Numbered from the stretch's first letter, positions 16,891 to 26,581 are shown. The stretch is DNA of 64,000 nt from Acinetobacter rudis (GCF_031157835.1 NZ_JAVIDR010000001.1:62001-126000); one strand, 5' to 3'. The notes: generated from the letters alone by a model not told the origin. Numbers and translations are program-made.

Positions 16891-19320
16891 CCAGCGATAC
16901 TGATCTCGATATAATTCAAGTTGCATTTGTTGATGTCGATCTAAATAAAAGCGCATACTTCCCTCATGTTGTGTTTGTTTTAGTGGAATCGACAAATCTT
17001 GTAATCGTGCCAATACATGAGGGTGAGGATGACCATAACGGTTATTTTTCCCCACGCTTACCACTGCAAGTTTAGGCTTTAACCATTTTAGAAAATCATA
17101 AGCTGAACTATGACGACTACCATGATGTCCAATCAACAGTACGTCAACATTGAGCTCAGGATACTCTTGCATAATTTGATACTCTGTTAGCCATCCAGCA
17201 TCACCCATAATTAAAAAACTTTTATATCCCACTGCGCTAGGCACCTCTACATACACAATACATGAGCGATCATTTTTATGTTCTGCAACATCATCTAGCT
17301 GCTTTTTCTGAGGGGCTAAAATTTCTATACGTGCATCTGCATATTGCCAACGCTGACCTTGTTGACAATATTGAAAAGGAACATCTGCATAACCTGCTTG
17401 AATAAAACCACGGTCATATTGATTAGATAAAAATGATTGAATCTGAATGCGTTTTGATAAACTACTCAAGCCACCCCAATGATCTTGATCAAGATGTGAA
17501 ATGATCACTTGGTCTAGTTGGGTAATTCCTTGCCCGAGTAAAAAAGGACTAATCACATGCTCCCCAATTCCCCACTGGGACTCGTTATAGCTTCCCCCTA
17601 AATCAATCATAAGATGGTGTTGATCTAGTTTTAATAACAATGCCTGACCTTGTCCAACATCAATCACAGTTAATTCAAATTTAACTTTAGCCTGTGGGGT
17701 ATACATACAAGCAATCGCACAGCACAACCAATAAACTCTTATCCATAATCCATGTGGAAAAAATAACACCAAGCCAATAGCAACGCTCAACATTGTAATC
17801 TCTAAAGGGCTTAAAGCAGGCGTAATTAAAGCATTTGTGGTTATTTGATCAAGGTATTGCAGTCCCCATAGTAAGCCCTCCAAAATCCAATTCAGCAAGT
17901 ACAGCAATGCCACAGCAAGATTAGGAACAAACTGATGTAGACTACTGGCAATCATTGCAAGCGGTACCACCACTGCCCCCAAAATAGGTACAGCAATACA
18001 ATTAGCGAGGGGTGCTAAAATTGAAAACTGTTGAAAGATCCATAACATTAAAGGTAGTAATGCAATAAAAATTTTCCACTGTGATATAACAAACAAATTA
18101 ATCTGTTGAAATACCCGCCATATCACACTTTGTACAGCCTCAACTTGAACAGTATGTCCTTGCCCCCAATAAATCCGCAGCAAAATTAATGACGATATGT
18201 ACGATAACCAAAAAGCTGCTGTTAAAATATTCAGCGGATCAAAGAGTAGTAAGATACTGGCACTCAACAATAATATTTGTAATGAAGCGCAACGTTGTTT
18301 AATGATCAAGAGTAAACCCAATACACTCACAGTCAGAACTGTTCTCAGTGCTGGAGTCTCAAAACCAACAAAAGCAGCATAACACCATACACATAGAACA
18401 AAAGGCCACAACAACAAGTCAGGTCGAGGGCAATATAAAAACATACGAGGCCAACACAGTGCTAAACCTTTCTTTAAAACAGCACAAAAAAGTAACGCAA
18501 AAATAAGTACATGAGGCCCGGAAATTGCCAATAAATGCATTATTCCAAGTCGTCTGAATAACATCTGCGTTGTATCAGAGAGCCGACTTTGGTCTGCGCT
18601 TAGTAAAGCGAGTAATAAACCGCCCTGTGGAAGTTGCAGTTGATCTAACCATTGTCGTAAAGCTAAACGTTGAGATTCGATGTAGCGTCTTAAGCGTGCT
18701 AAGGCTTGCTGTTGCTGCTGTATAAAAGATAAATGCTGTGGTGTAAGCGTATCAGCTGCAAGCTGTTGCCAAGACATGAGCTCGAAACTTGCCATATACT
18801 TTTGCTGTATCAACCAGCTTTCTTGGTTGAATACTCCCTTTACAGCATAGCCATGATGTACAATGATTCGGCCAGTTAATTGGTAATATTGCCCCAATTG
18901 TAGTTGGGTATGATGCTGTGCTGGATACTGTATCCGCCAAAGTACTGCTTTAGAATGACGATTGAGTACCCAAACACCTTGTTGCCAGCGCTGACTTTCA
19001 AGCTGGTTCTTTTCTGCAATATGATCTACGTACACAATAACAGTGGTTATACTCGACTGTGTTTCACGATAACTGAGCTGCTGAGTTAAATACCGATCTG
19101 CATAAGCCTGCCCAATCAAAAACACAATTACGGCATTCAGCACAAATAAAGCAATTGATAAATAATAATTAAGTTGTATGCGTTGCATCCATTCTGCAAT
19201 GCCAATTCCCCCACTCAAGACCAAACATATGATGAGCAGTCTAAATGTTATAGGGCACACCAATGCTCCAATTTGAGCAATACCAATAATCCAAGCCAAT
19301 AATATAAAGTTAAGTCGCAT
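16882..19320 (-). CDS. comEC: DNA internalization protein ComEC/Rec2
   Basis: Inner-membrane channel that takes single-stranded DNA into the cytosol during natural transformation. The 812 residues give N-terminal membrane segments, a soluble OB-like region, and a Competence domain with multiple helices (ALLSADQSRLS, LGIMHLLAISGPHVLIFA). The C-terminal metallo-beta-lactamase-like domain has HLDQDHWGG and LLIGHHGSRHSS, so its metal-binding residues look intact. The gene appears full-length and functional. It ends convergently with, and slightly inside, the acyltransferase gene. Confidence 0.93.
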   Translation of the reverse strand: MRLNFILLAWIIGIAQIGALVCPITFRLLIICLVLSGGIGIAEWMQRIQLNYYLSIALFVLNAVIVFLIGQAYADRYLTQQLSYRETQSSITTVIVYVDHIAEKNQLESQRWQQGVWVLNRHSKAVLWRIQYPAQHHTQLQLGQYYQLTGRIIVHHGYAVKGVFNQESWLIQQKYMASFELMSWQQLAADTLTPQHLSFIQQQQQALARLRRYIESQRLALRQWLDQLQLPQGGLLLALLSADQSRLSDTTQMLFRRLGIMHLLAISGPHVLIFALLFCAVLKKGLALCWPRMFLYCPRPDLLLWPFVLCVWCYAAFVGFETPALRTVLTVSVLGLLLIIKQRCASLQILLLSASILLLFDPLNILTAAFWLSYISSLILLRIYWGQGHTVQVEAVQSVIWRVFQQINLFVISQWKIFIALLPLMLWIFQQFSILAPLANCIAVPILGAVVVPLAMIASSLHQFVPNLAVALLYLLNWILEGLLWGLQYLDQITTNALITPALSPLEITMLSVAIGLVLFFPHGLWIRVYWLCCAIACMYTPQAKVKFELTVIDVGQGQALLLKLDQHHLMIDLGGSYNESQWGIGEHVISPFLLGQGITQLDQVIISHLDQDHWGGLSSLSKRIQIQSFLSNQYDRGFIQAGYADVPFQYCQQGQRWQYADARIEILAPQKKQLDDVAEHKNDRSCIVYVEVPSAVGYKSFLIMGDAGWLTEYQIMQEYPELNVDVLLIGHHGSRHSSAYDFLKWLKPKLAVVSVGKNNRYGHPHPHVLARLQDLSIPLKQTQHEGSMRFYLDRHQQMQLELYRDQYRWLR

Positions 19321-19361
19321 AACCTAGCCCATAAATAGACTTAGGGAAAAGAGACAAAATT

Positions 19362-19383
19362 AAAGCCCATCAAAGTGGGCTTT
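19362..19383 (-). terminator. Terminator after lolD
   Basis: Perfect 8-base arms (AAAGCCCA at 19362 and TGGGCTTT to 19383) around a 6-base loop are followed on the minus strand by a T-rich tract. It lies 22 bases past the lolD stop and upstream of comEC. Confidence 0.7.
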
Positions 19384-19405
19384 AAAAGGAGTTTGGTCGG
19401 ATCAT

Positions 19406-20095
19406 TTAAACTTTGGGATCAATCCACATACCATCTTGCATTAACAAGGTTTGGTCTGCAGCCCGTGCCAATTGTTCATCATGCGTGACGATTAACATAG
19501 CCATTTGTAGTTCTTGCTGCAATTCTTTGAGTAAAACAAAGATTTGCTGAGCTGTTTTACGATCTAGATTACCCGTAGGTTCATCAGCCATCATTAATTT
19601 AGGCTGCGTTACGAGTGCTCTAGCCAATGCCACACGTTGACGTTCACCACCAGAGAGCTCACCTGGTGTATGGCTTAAACGATGCGATAGGCCAACACGA
19701 TCAAGTAACTTCTCTGCTTGTAATTTTACTTTTTTATAATCCGCATCAGCTCGGAGCATTAATGGCATAGCCACATTTTCAAGAGCAGTAAATTCGGGCA
19801 ATAAATGATGGAACTGATAAACAAAACCTAAGTGTTGATTACGTAAATATCCACGCTCTGCCTCGGATAAATGATCAAAACGCTCACCATTTAATAAAAC
19901 TTCCCCTTGTGAAGGCAAGTCTAAACCACCGAGTATATGTAAAAGTGTACTTTTACCCGAACCACTTGCGCCAACAATGGAAACGAACTCACCAGCATGT
20001 ACTTTAATTGACAGATCTTTAATGACTTCAATACTTGATTTACCATCATTAAATTGCTTTTGAATATGGCGAGCCTCTAGTACCAAATTACTCAT
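19406..20095 (-). CDS. lolD: Lipoprotein-releasing system ATP-binding protein LolD
   Basis: ATPase of the Lol ABC complex that extracts outer-membrane lipoproteins from the inner membrane for transfer to LolA. Visible motifs are Walker A GASGSGKSTLLH, signature LSGGERQRVALARAL, Walker B LMMADEPTGNLD and the switch His in VTHDEQ. I chose ATG at 20095 (MSNLVLEA), with a GAGG site upstream. It overlaps the upstream permease stop by 8 bases, which fits translational coupling; the longer frame adds 20 residues unlike the family start. Confidence 0.95.
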   Translation of the reverse strand: MSNLVLEARHIQKQFNDGKSSIEVIKDLSIKVHAGEFVSIVGASGSGKSTLLHILGGLDLPSQGEVLLNGERFDHLSEAERGYLRNQHLGFVYQFHHLLPEFTALENVAMPLMLRADADYKKVKLQAEKLLDRVGLSHRLSHTPGELSGGERQRVALARALVTQPKLMMADEPTGNLDRKTAQQIFVLLKELQQELQMAMLIVTHDEQLARAADQTLLMQDGMWIDPKV

Positions 20096-21323
20096 AACGA
20101 AGTGCCTCTGCAGGTTGAATTTTGGCTGCACGCCACGCTGGATATATTGTTGCAAGGAAGCTTAACAATAACGACACAGTGACAATTAACAACACATCCT
20201 GCCAACGTAAATAAGTTGGTAAGTAGTTAATAAAATAGGAGTCAAAGAGGTGTAAACCAAAAGTCGTATTAATCCAACCTAATAATCCGCTTACAGTAGA
20301 AGCAAAGATTATCCCAAGAACAGCACCTGAAAGTGTACCAATCACCCCAATAATCGTACCTTGAACCATAAATATTTTAGTAATGGTACGAGGTGAAGCA
20401 CCCAATGTTCTCAAAATAGCGATATCTGCTTTTTTATCAGTAACCACCATTACCAATGACGAAACAATATTAAATGCGGCCACTAATACAATCAGAAATA
20501 GTAATAAACTGACCATCGCCTTTTCCATTTGAATCGCATTAAATAGATTACCGTGAGTATATGTCCAATCTGAAGCAAAGAAGGTGCCTGGTAATTCATG
20601 TGCAATTTGCTGGGAAATCTCTGGCGCAAGGAAAATATTATCCAGCTTCATACGAATAGCCTGTGCACCATCTGGTTGACGCAATAGGGTCGCAGCATCA
20701 TTAAGTGCAATGTATCCCATTGCCGAATCAACATCTGCACCAATACTAAAGATACCAACCAATTTAAATCGTTTAAAACGTGGAATAATTCCCGCAGCCG
20801 ATGGCGTTGCTTCTGGAAGAACTAAAGTGACTTTATCATTTAGACTTAAACCTAAATTATCAGTCAGTTGCTTACCTAAAACGATACCAAATTCACCTGG
20901 TTTAAGTTGATCAATTCCCCCTTCAACCATGTGATCTTGAATAATTGAAACTTTAGTTTCTAGTTTAGGTTCAATACCTGTGACCAATACGCCAGAAACT
21001 TGTCCTTGGGCTGTGATCATCCCTTGTAATTGTGTAAATGGTGCTGCCCCAGATACATGCGGATGCTGCTCAATTTTTTTTGTAAGTTCAGGCCAATTAG
21101 TAATCGTATGTGTCGTAGAAACAGTTGCTTGTGGCACCATGCCAAGCACTCTATTTTTTAATTCACGATCAAAACCATTCATAACGGCTAGAACAGTAAT
21201 TAATACGGCGACCCCTAAAGTCAAACCGATCATAGATACTAAAGCAATAAAAGAAATAAAGTGATTACTGCGTCGAGCGCGAGTATATCTCAACCCTATA
21301 TATAGCGAGATAGGTTTAAACAT
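20088..21323 (-). CDS. Lipoprotein-releasing system permease (LolC/LolE/LolF type)
   Basis: The 411-residue permease has one N-terminal membrane segment (FIALVSMIGLTLGVAVLITVLAVMNGFD), a periplasmic domain of about 220 residues, and three C-terminal membrane segments: the MacB/LolCE topology. The signature EKAMVSLLLFLIVLVAAFNIVSSLVMVV is present. Only one permease gene accompanies lolD, instead of the lolC-lolD-lolE trio of enterics. Single permeases of this kind are called LolF and are thought to work as homodimers, but a second copy outside the window cannot be excluded. Confidence 0.92.
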   Translation of the reverse strand: MFKPISLYIGLRYTRARRSNHFISFIALVSMIGLTLGVAVLITVLAVMNGFDRELKNRVLGMVPQATVSTTHTITNWPELTKKIEQHPHVSGAAPFTQLQGMITAQGQVSGVLVTGIEPKLETKVSIIQDHMVEGGIDQLKPGEFGIVLGKQLTDNLGLSLNDKVTLVLPEATPSAAGIIPRFKRFKLVGIFSIGADVDSAMGYIALNDAATLLRQPDGAQAIRMKLDNIFLAPEISQQIAHELPGTFFASDWTYTHGNLFNAIQMEKAMVSLLLFLIVLVAAFNIVSSLVMVVTDKKADIAILRTLGASPRTITKIFMVQGTIIGVIGTLSGAVLGIIFASTVSGLLGWINTTFGLHLFDSYFINYLPTYLRWQDVLLIVTVSLLLSFLATIYPAWRAAKIQPAEALRYE

Positions 21324-21346
21324 ACCAATCTAGTCCGAGGTTTTTT

Positions 21347-21634
21347 ATGAAAATTTACAGCATCAAAATCAGCACAATGTACGAAGTAAACTCTAATATT
21401 GATGCGGCCTTAAGGATGAATATTCAGATCATTTCAGACAACATTGCGATCAATGATCCTTGATGATGCCAACTTCATTTTGCCAGCTATTTTCCACTAC
21501 TTAGCCAATTAGATCAATTTGATCATGCACTTAAATACGAAATGGAACAATTTAATAAAAATATCAACAAATTACACGCATGTTATTCTTATTTATACAG
21601 TTATCAGAGAGAAAATAAACGCCTATTACCCTAG
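21347..21634 (+). pseudogene. Small unidentified gene interrupted by two adjacent in-frame TGA codons
   Basis: ATG at 21347 is preceded at 6 bases by GAGG. The frame runs 38 codons to TGA-TGA at 21461-21466, then stays open in the same frame for 55 more codons (…SYFPLLSQLDQFDHAL…) to TAG at 21634. That TAG sits inside a perfect plus-strand terminator. A start site, continuous frame and terminator suggest a real gene of about 95 residues broken by nonsense codons. I do not recognise the protein; the second half looks like a soluble helix. The upstream 38-residue peptide could still be made. Confidence 0.45.
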
Positions 21635-21645
21635 GCGTTTTTTTT
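21617..21645 (+). terminator. Intrinsic terminator, plus strand
   Basis: Arms AAACGCCT (21617-21624) and AGGCGTTT (21633-21640) are followed by eight T. The T-run is on the plus strand, and the only plus-strand candidate upstream is the interrupted small gene. The hairpin also overlaps the 3' end of the minus-strand DMT gene. Confidence 0.8.
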
Positions 21646-22534
21646 CCTGTAATCGACTTGCACGTAAACTCGGGTAAAAATATACAACCACACCACAAAT
21701 TAAAATTACAGCACCAAGAAAAACCCAAACACTTGGTATTTCAGCATTTAATATTGCACCAAAAAACATAGCCAACATAGGCGTCATGACTGTTGTTAGC
21801 GATAGCGTGCTGGCAGGAATATTTTGTACCAACTTAAAATAACAAAACATCGCAATTAAAGAAGCCATTACAACGGTATAAAGTAAAGCTAAAATACTTT
21901 TGAGTTCAGGCACATGTGTTGGAGCTAAATGCCATATAAAGGGAATAATTGCAGTAACGACAAGTGTAGAAACTAAAATAGATCCAGTTGCTTGAGCCAT
22001 CGGCTCAATTTGAGCATTAACCTTTTTCACCCAATAAATAGACAAGGCATAGTTAAATACACTAATGAGCATGAGGATGATTCCAAAGGGATGTACATGT
22101 TGTCCCTGCCCACCACTCATACAAATAATACCCAAGCCTATGATGGCTACCACCATCCCTAGCCATTGAATCCACTTTAAACTTTGGCCAAAAGCAAAAC
22201 GACCAATTAAACCTGCCATGATGGGTGCTAAACCAAACATTAAGGCCAGCACACCAGAACTTAGATAATCTGTAGCTGCATAAGTAAAAAATTGTGAACC
22301 AATTAAACTAAATGCCCCAGCAACATAACTATGTAAGGCTTGTCGGTTAAAGGGTAATTTAACTTTTAACAACAGTAAAAGTAGGCCAGATAAAATTAAT
22401 GCAATAAAAAAGCGAAACACCAAGGCCCAATATAAATTAATATCCTCCACACTCCAGACAATTGCCAGTGGTGTTGTAGACCAAATAAATACCAATAAAA
22501 TATAAGTCAGGATAATATTTAACGAAGATGGCAT
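21626..22534 (-). CDS. DMT-superfamily (EamA) permease
   Basis: The 302-residue protein has ten hydrophobic segments in two five-helix repeats, the EamA drug/metabolite transporter layout. N-terminal features such as FIWSTTPLAIVWSVEDINLYWALVFRF (pieces at residues 18-44) and a second-repeat counterpart support this. Members export amino acids, nucleosides or other metabolites, and the substrate cannot be set. It starts 15 bases after the YaiI-family gene ends, so the pair may be co-transcribed. Confidence 0.85.
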   Translation of the reverse strand: MPSSLNIILTYILLVFIWSTTPLAIVWSVEDINLYWALVFRFFIALILSGLLLLLLKVKLPFNRQALHSYVAGAFSLIGSQFFTYAATDYLSSGVLALMFGLAPIMAGLIGRFAFGQSLKWIQWLGMVVAIIGLGIICMSGGQGQHVHPFGIILMLISVFNYALSIYWVKKVNAQIEPMAQATGSILVSTLVVTAIIPFIWHLAPTHVPELKSILALLYTVVMASLIAMFCYFKLVQNIPASTLSLTTVMTPMLAMFFGAILNAEIPSVWVFLGAVILICGVVVYFYPSLRASRLQEKKRLG

Positions 22535-22549
22535 ATCGAGGGACCTATC

Positions 22550-23023
22550 CTAAAGTGAACCTAATTTACGTTTTTGCTTTAGAATTGTTTGATCTAAACT
22601 ACTAGAAAATTCTCGCTTATCTCGCTCAGAAATTGGAGGAGGTCCACCAGTTTGTACACCAGCACCGCGCAAGGTATCCATAAAATCTCTCAAATGTAAT
22701 CTAGCTTTGATATTAGATTCAGTGAACACTTCTCCGCGAGGATGTAAGGCTATTCCGCCTTTTTCGATCACTAAAGCGGCTAAAGGTATATCTTGTGTAA
22801 TGACAATATCATTACTATTCATACGATCAACAATTTCCTTATCTGCCTGATCAGCTCCACTTAACACTTGTAAAAAATGAATACGAGTTGAGGTTTGAAT
22901 ACCGATCGCTTGGTTTGCAACAAATGTAATATCAAGTTGATAACGATCTGAAGCGCGTAAAATAATTTCACGTAATATTTTGGGTAATGCATCTGCATCT
23001 ACCCAAAGTTTAAATGGCAACAC
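22550..23023 (-). CDS. YaiI/YqxD family protein (DUF188)
   Basis: The 157-residue cytosolic protein matches the family throughout: the opening [15 protein letters not shown], the acidic-site segments [18 protein letters not shown], and the ending [19 protein letters not shown]. The conserved Asp residues give it a PIN-like, nuclease-type fold, but no activity is established. It is the first gene of a likely pair with the DMT permease. Confidence 0.88.
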   Translation of the reverse strand: MLPFKLWVDADALPKILREIILRASDRYQLDITFVANQAIGIQTSTRIHFLQVLSGADQADKEIVDRMNSNDIVITQDIPLAALVIEKGGIALHPRGEVFTESNIKARLHLRDFMDTLRGAGVQTGGPPPISERDKREFSSSLDQTILKQKRKLGSL

Positions 23024-23275
23024 GATTTGACCCTATTTCCAGCAAGCGTGTTAGTGTAACAAAGATTCTAAATCAACACTGTAGCTTCGCAGCACAAAAT
23101 ATGAGTTTTCATCTTCTGTAACAATCAAAGTGAATAATTGAAAATAATAAGATGAATATGCAATCAAAATGGCTGTAATTCCAATTAATCTACAGTAAAT
23201 TCGCTTCAATACCTTGAAATTTACAGATTACCCTCGATTAATAGTTACATGTTATTTAGGTTTTAATGCAAGCAT

Positions 23276-24214
23276 ATGAACAATCAGAACAAACCAGAAA
23301 TTATTATCATAGAAGATCAAAACTTTGGCAGTCATATTGAGCATTGGAGCTTACTTTCACCCCAAGCAACCACGGATGTTCCCAAATGGTTAGGTATGGC
23401 ATTAGATGCCCCAATTATGCCCATGGGACTCTGTGAACAAGAAAGTGATATGGACCCTAATATGTGGTTAATTCAAGGTCCTAGCCATGCTGAATTAATG
23501 TTTAATCAAATTGTCAGTGTAGAAAATAATAAACCACAAGCTGTTAAAACAGCATTTCCTAGTTTTAATAGCCCTTATAACTGTAATGCTCAGATTAGTC
23601 GTATTATTTGTTGTAAGTCGAATACCCAAGCAGTGTTACAACTACAGCTAGGTCCCAATAGTACCGTTTACGCTTTCGATCAACTGTATAGTGTCAACCA
23701 TGAATTTTATCAAGCACAACAAAATTATCAGGTTCAACTCAATGGCTGGGCCTATGCACTAGAGAAAGTATCAGATTCTGACAGCATCGTTGTTGATGAC
23801 CCAGCCTCTATACGCCATCATCATGCCTTGAACGATATTTTAGCTGAACATAATGGTATTAGTCCGGACAACCTTCAAGAACTGATCGAAGCTTGGCAGC
23901 CTAAAAGCAGTGAACAATTAGAACCTGTAACTGTCGATTTTTCCAAAATGGTGGCTTATCTCTATGGTGAGACCCTAGGACAAGAAGATGAAGCTTGGTT
24001 CCAAGGAAAAATTGTAGGTAAAACTCATATTCCATTCATGCAACAAAACTTTACGCTGTATGATGTCACGCTGTTCCTTGAAGCCGATCAACCAGCAACA
24101 CTTATTCGAATTGTTGCTCCAGATCCAAGCTTACAAGACTTTGAAATTGGTCAATATATTCGTGGAAATATATGGGTTCAAGCGACAATTCATTCAACAG
24201 CACCAACTAATTAA
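23276..24214 (+). CDS. Cytosolic protein of unknown function (312 aa)
   Basis: No signal peptide or membrane segment is seen. The protein is acidic and has three visible parts. The N-terminal 150 residues are mixed alpha/beta. A short helical, His-rich linker follows (SIRHHHALNDILAEHNG). The C-terminal 80 residues are beta-rich and end in IGQYIRGNIWVQATI, which resembles an OB-fold strand pair but is not diagnostic. I do not recognise a family. It is a single gene, convergent with the truncated vgrG, from which it is separated by an 11-bp-stem hairpin. The codon use resembles its neighbours. Confidence 0.75.
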   Translation: MNNQNKPEIIIIEDQNFGSHIEHWSLLSPQATTDVPKWLGMALDAPIMPMGLCEQESDMDPNMWLIQGPSHAELMFNQIVSVENNKPQAVKTAFPSFNSPYNCNAQISRIICCKSNTQAVLQLQLGPNSTVYAFDQLYSVNHEFYQAQQNYQVQLNGWAYALEKVSDSDSIVVDDPASIRHHHALNDILAEHNGISPDNLQELIEAWQPKSSEQLEPVTVDFSKMVAYLYGETLGQEDEAWFQGKIVGKTHIPFMQQNFTLYDVTLFLEADQPATLIRIVAPDPSLQDFEIGQYIRGNIWVQATIHSTAPTN

Positions 24215-24222
24215 TAACAATG

Positions 24223-24264
24223 CTGTTCCCATTGCTGCTTAATTTGGCATTGTAATGGGAACAG
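24223..24264. other. Inverted repeat between two convergent genes
   Basis: Perfect 11-base arms (24223-24233 and 24254-24264) enclose a 20-base loop in the 80-base gap between the unknown gene and vgrG. There is no T-run, so it is a transcript-end hairpin of uncertain type rather than a standard intrinsic terminator. Confidence 0.5.
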
Positions 24265-24294
24265 TGCGCTGATGATAAAACTTAGATCTTCTGC

Positions 24295-25920
24295 TTATGC
24301 TCTAGCCGCTTTCATTTCTTCAATATAATTATCATTGAGTTTTTGTGTATCGGGCAAACGCGCTTTAATATCTACTGGAATCGGGATTTGTTGTCCATCA
24401 TGAATGCGACCAACTACAAAAGGCTGGTCTATATTGCCATCGAAAAAATCTACAACCACGATGTCGCCAATTTTAGGTAAAAACTGTTTACCCTCATAGC
24501 TACTCGCCCACGGCGCGAGTACATTAACCCAAACTGCATTTTTTTCCTTGGTCACAGAGCTTGTGGTAAAAGTACTATATTGGTCTGAATTTAAAAGAAA
24601 ATGAACTTTAATACGCCCCCACTCATCTACATAAACCTCCTCTCCAATTGGACCAATCACCTCTGCACGCTGTGGACGTGCATTCACACGATGCTTCACA
24701 GGGTTATATTCTGGCACAGTTAAACTACTCCTTAACTGTAATGTTAACGTGGTGATCGGGTGAGAATCATAGGCAATAAATGCTGTGTACGACCAATGAC
24801 TTAATTTTGATAAAGCCATAATCTGATCATCTAACACTTTGGTTAATTCATTTTTTTTATAAAAATCTTGAGCAATAATGAGCAGCTCTCTATCAGTGCT
24901 ACTTTCCACACCAATATTGGGATGACCTTCTAATTCAAACCAACAACCCACTTGTGCATCATCAACATGAGCGTAAGCAACAAACTGCCGTGTCTCAGTG
25001 CGCTGGTCAGACCCTAACTTGTTATAGCGCTGGATAAGCTTCATATCTTCAGTTTTACTACCTTGCACATCAGCTTTTAGCTCTGGGATTAAAATTGAAC
25101 TCTCCACAATCAAATGCTCTAAATCCGAATTTTGCTGTGCTGCACCTTTTTTCCAAGACATATCAACTAAAGCACCATGTTCGACAAGACAATGGATACG
25201 ATCTTTAATACTGTAAGGGCTGCGCTGATAAGTGATGTTTTGACGTGTTAATTGTGCAAACTGCTTATTATCATCAATTAAACATAAACGCTGTGCTTCA
25301 ATACGACAAGATGGATGATTTACAAAGGCACTGGCCTCATCAATGAGAAAGTTTATTTGCTCTTGCCTTAGTAAGTTTTTTATAAACTCTTCATCACTCA
25401 ATTGTTGTTGCATCGTGAAGGGACGAATGGGATATGTTTTTTCTAACCCTTTCAACTCTAACAATAAACTCGAAGCAAATAATGGACTTATCTTTTTCCA
25501 TTCACTAAAAATAATTTCTACAATCTCAACAACAGACTTCGCCATAAACACACGACTGTTGTGTCTATATTTCCACAAAGCAAGCGGGTCTTGTACATGT
25601 AACTGATATACAGTCAAATGACCATCAGAATGGCCTTGCTCAGCCTCCATGACAATACCGCTCATTCTAAAATAACGACCATCTTCAATTTGGCAATCCA
25701 CTGCAACTTGACTACCAATAAACTGTTCTACGGGAATCACTATTTGTTCAGATAAACATAACAATACTGTTTGTATTCCTTGATTTAACGCCTGTTTACC
25801 TTGGATATGATGTAAATATACATGTTGATTAAGTGATTGATTTGAAAACTGTATATGCAAAGTCCTTTTTTTTACATTTGAATCCATATGCTCAAATATG
25901 TTTTGGTTATTATTCAGCAT
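24295..25920 (-). CDS. VgrG-like type VI secretion spike protein, short form lacking the C-terminal spike
   Basis: VgrG trimers cap the type VI secretion tube. The N-terminal gp27-like part (LHIQFSNQSL, LHVQDPLALWKYRHNSRVF, LLRQEQINFLI) is intact. So is the gp5 OB-fold (PIGEEVYVDEWGRIKVHFL, VNVLAPWASSYEGKQFLPKIGDIVVVDFFDG, QPFVVGRIHDG). The protein stops soon after IKARLPDTQKL, where full-length Acinetobacter VgrGs continue for several hundred residues of beta-helix. I use ATG at 25920; a GTG at 25932 is the alternative. No other T6SS genes are nearby, so it is an orphan copy. It may be an evolving cap or a remnant. Confidence 0.85.
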   Translation of the reverse strand: MLNNNQNIFEHMDSNVKKRTLHIQFSNQSLNQHVYLHHIQGKQALNQGIQTVLLCLSEQIVIPVEQFIGSQVAVDCQIEDGRYFRMSGIVMEAEQGHSDGHLTVYQLHVQDPLALWKYRHNSRVFMAKSVVEIVEIIFSEWKKISPLFASSLLLELKGLEKTYPIRPFTMQQQLSDEEFIKNLLRQEQINFLIDEASAFVNHPSCRIEAQRLCLIDDNKQFAQLTRQNITYQRSPYSIKDRIHCLVEHGALVDMSWKKGAAQQNSDLEHLIVESSILIPELKADVQGSKTEDMKLIQRYNKLGSDQRTETRQFVAYAHVDDAQVGCWFELEGHPNIGVESSTDRELLIIAQDFYKKNELTKVLDDQIMALSKLSHWSYTAFIAYDSHPITTLTLQLRSSLTVPEYNPVKHRVNARPQRAEVIGPIGEEVYVDEWGRIKVHFLLNSDQYSTFTTSSVTKEKNAVWVNVLAPWASSYEGKQFLPKIGDIVVVDFFDGNIDQPFVVGRIHDGQQIPIPVDIKARLPDTQKLNDNYIEEMKAARA

Positions 25921-26256
25921 CTTAGAAATCACTCAAAATTATATAAAACAACCCAAATCGAATAAAATAAAACCAAATTAATCTATCTTCTTTTTTTCAT
26001 CATTTCCACAAAATCACAATTTATTTTCAATTAAAGACACACGTCACAAAATTTACTTTGCAGCATCTGATCAATGCATCAATGCGATGTATTTACTCTA
26101 TCCCTTTGACAATACAACGAACACTATATTGATAAATGACATTTATGATTGGAACAATATTATTTAACGCAGTAAAGATTGAAATAACAACACAAAGCCA
26201 TTTGTTACATAATCAAAGCTTTTACTCAGTTTGGTTTAACGCATAGCCGTATTATC

Positions 26257-26265
26257 TTATCCACA
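26257..26265 (+). promoter_or_regulatory. Consensus DnaA box
   Basis: Exact match to TTATCCACA within non-coding DNA. The flanks are AT-rich. Confidence 0.55.
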
Positions 26266-26572
26266 GGAAACAAAAGTGATAAAATTTGCTTAATTAAAGA
26301 TATTTTTTATATTGAGCTTACTTATTTTAAATAATCGGAAGATACAACATATTAAGTATTAAGATTATATCAGACAGTGAATTAAATCATTTCTAGCCAT
26401 AACAGATTATTCCAATGGTCTTATTCTATTAATTTCAATTATTACAATATGTTGATTATTATTTCACTCAATATTAAATCTAATTCAAAGCATTGTTTCG
26501 CCACCTTGAATCTACTTGCTTTGCATGGATCAATAAAAAAAATTGACCGCTTATTTTAAATCTCAGTTAGAC

Positions 26573-26581
26573 TTATCCACA
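26573..26581 (+). promoter_or_regulatory. Consensus DnaA box
   Basis: Second exact TTATCCACA, same orientation as the first and 316 bases downstream of it, immediately before the 15-bp palindrome. Confidence 0.55.

Noticed and set aside
21461-21466. Selenocysteine recoding at the TGA-TGA pair
   Set aside because: Two adjacent TGA codons are not a normal selenocysteine arrangement, no SECIS-like hairpin follows, and no selenoprotein genes are in view.
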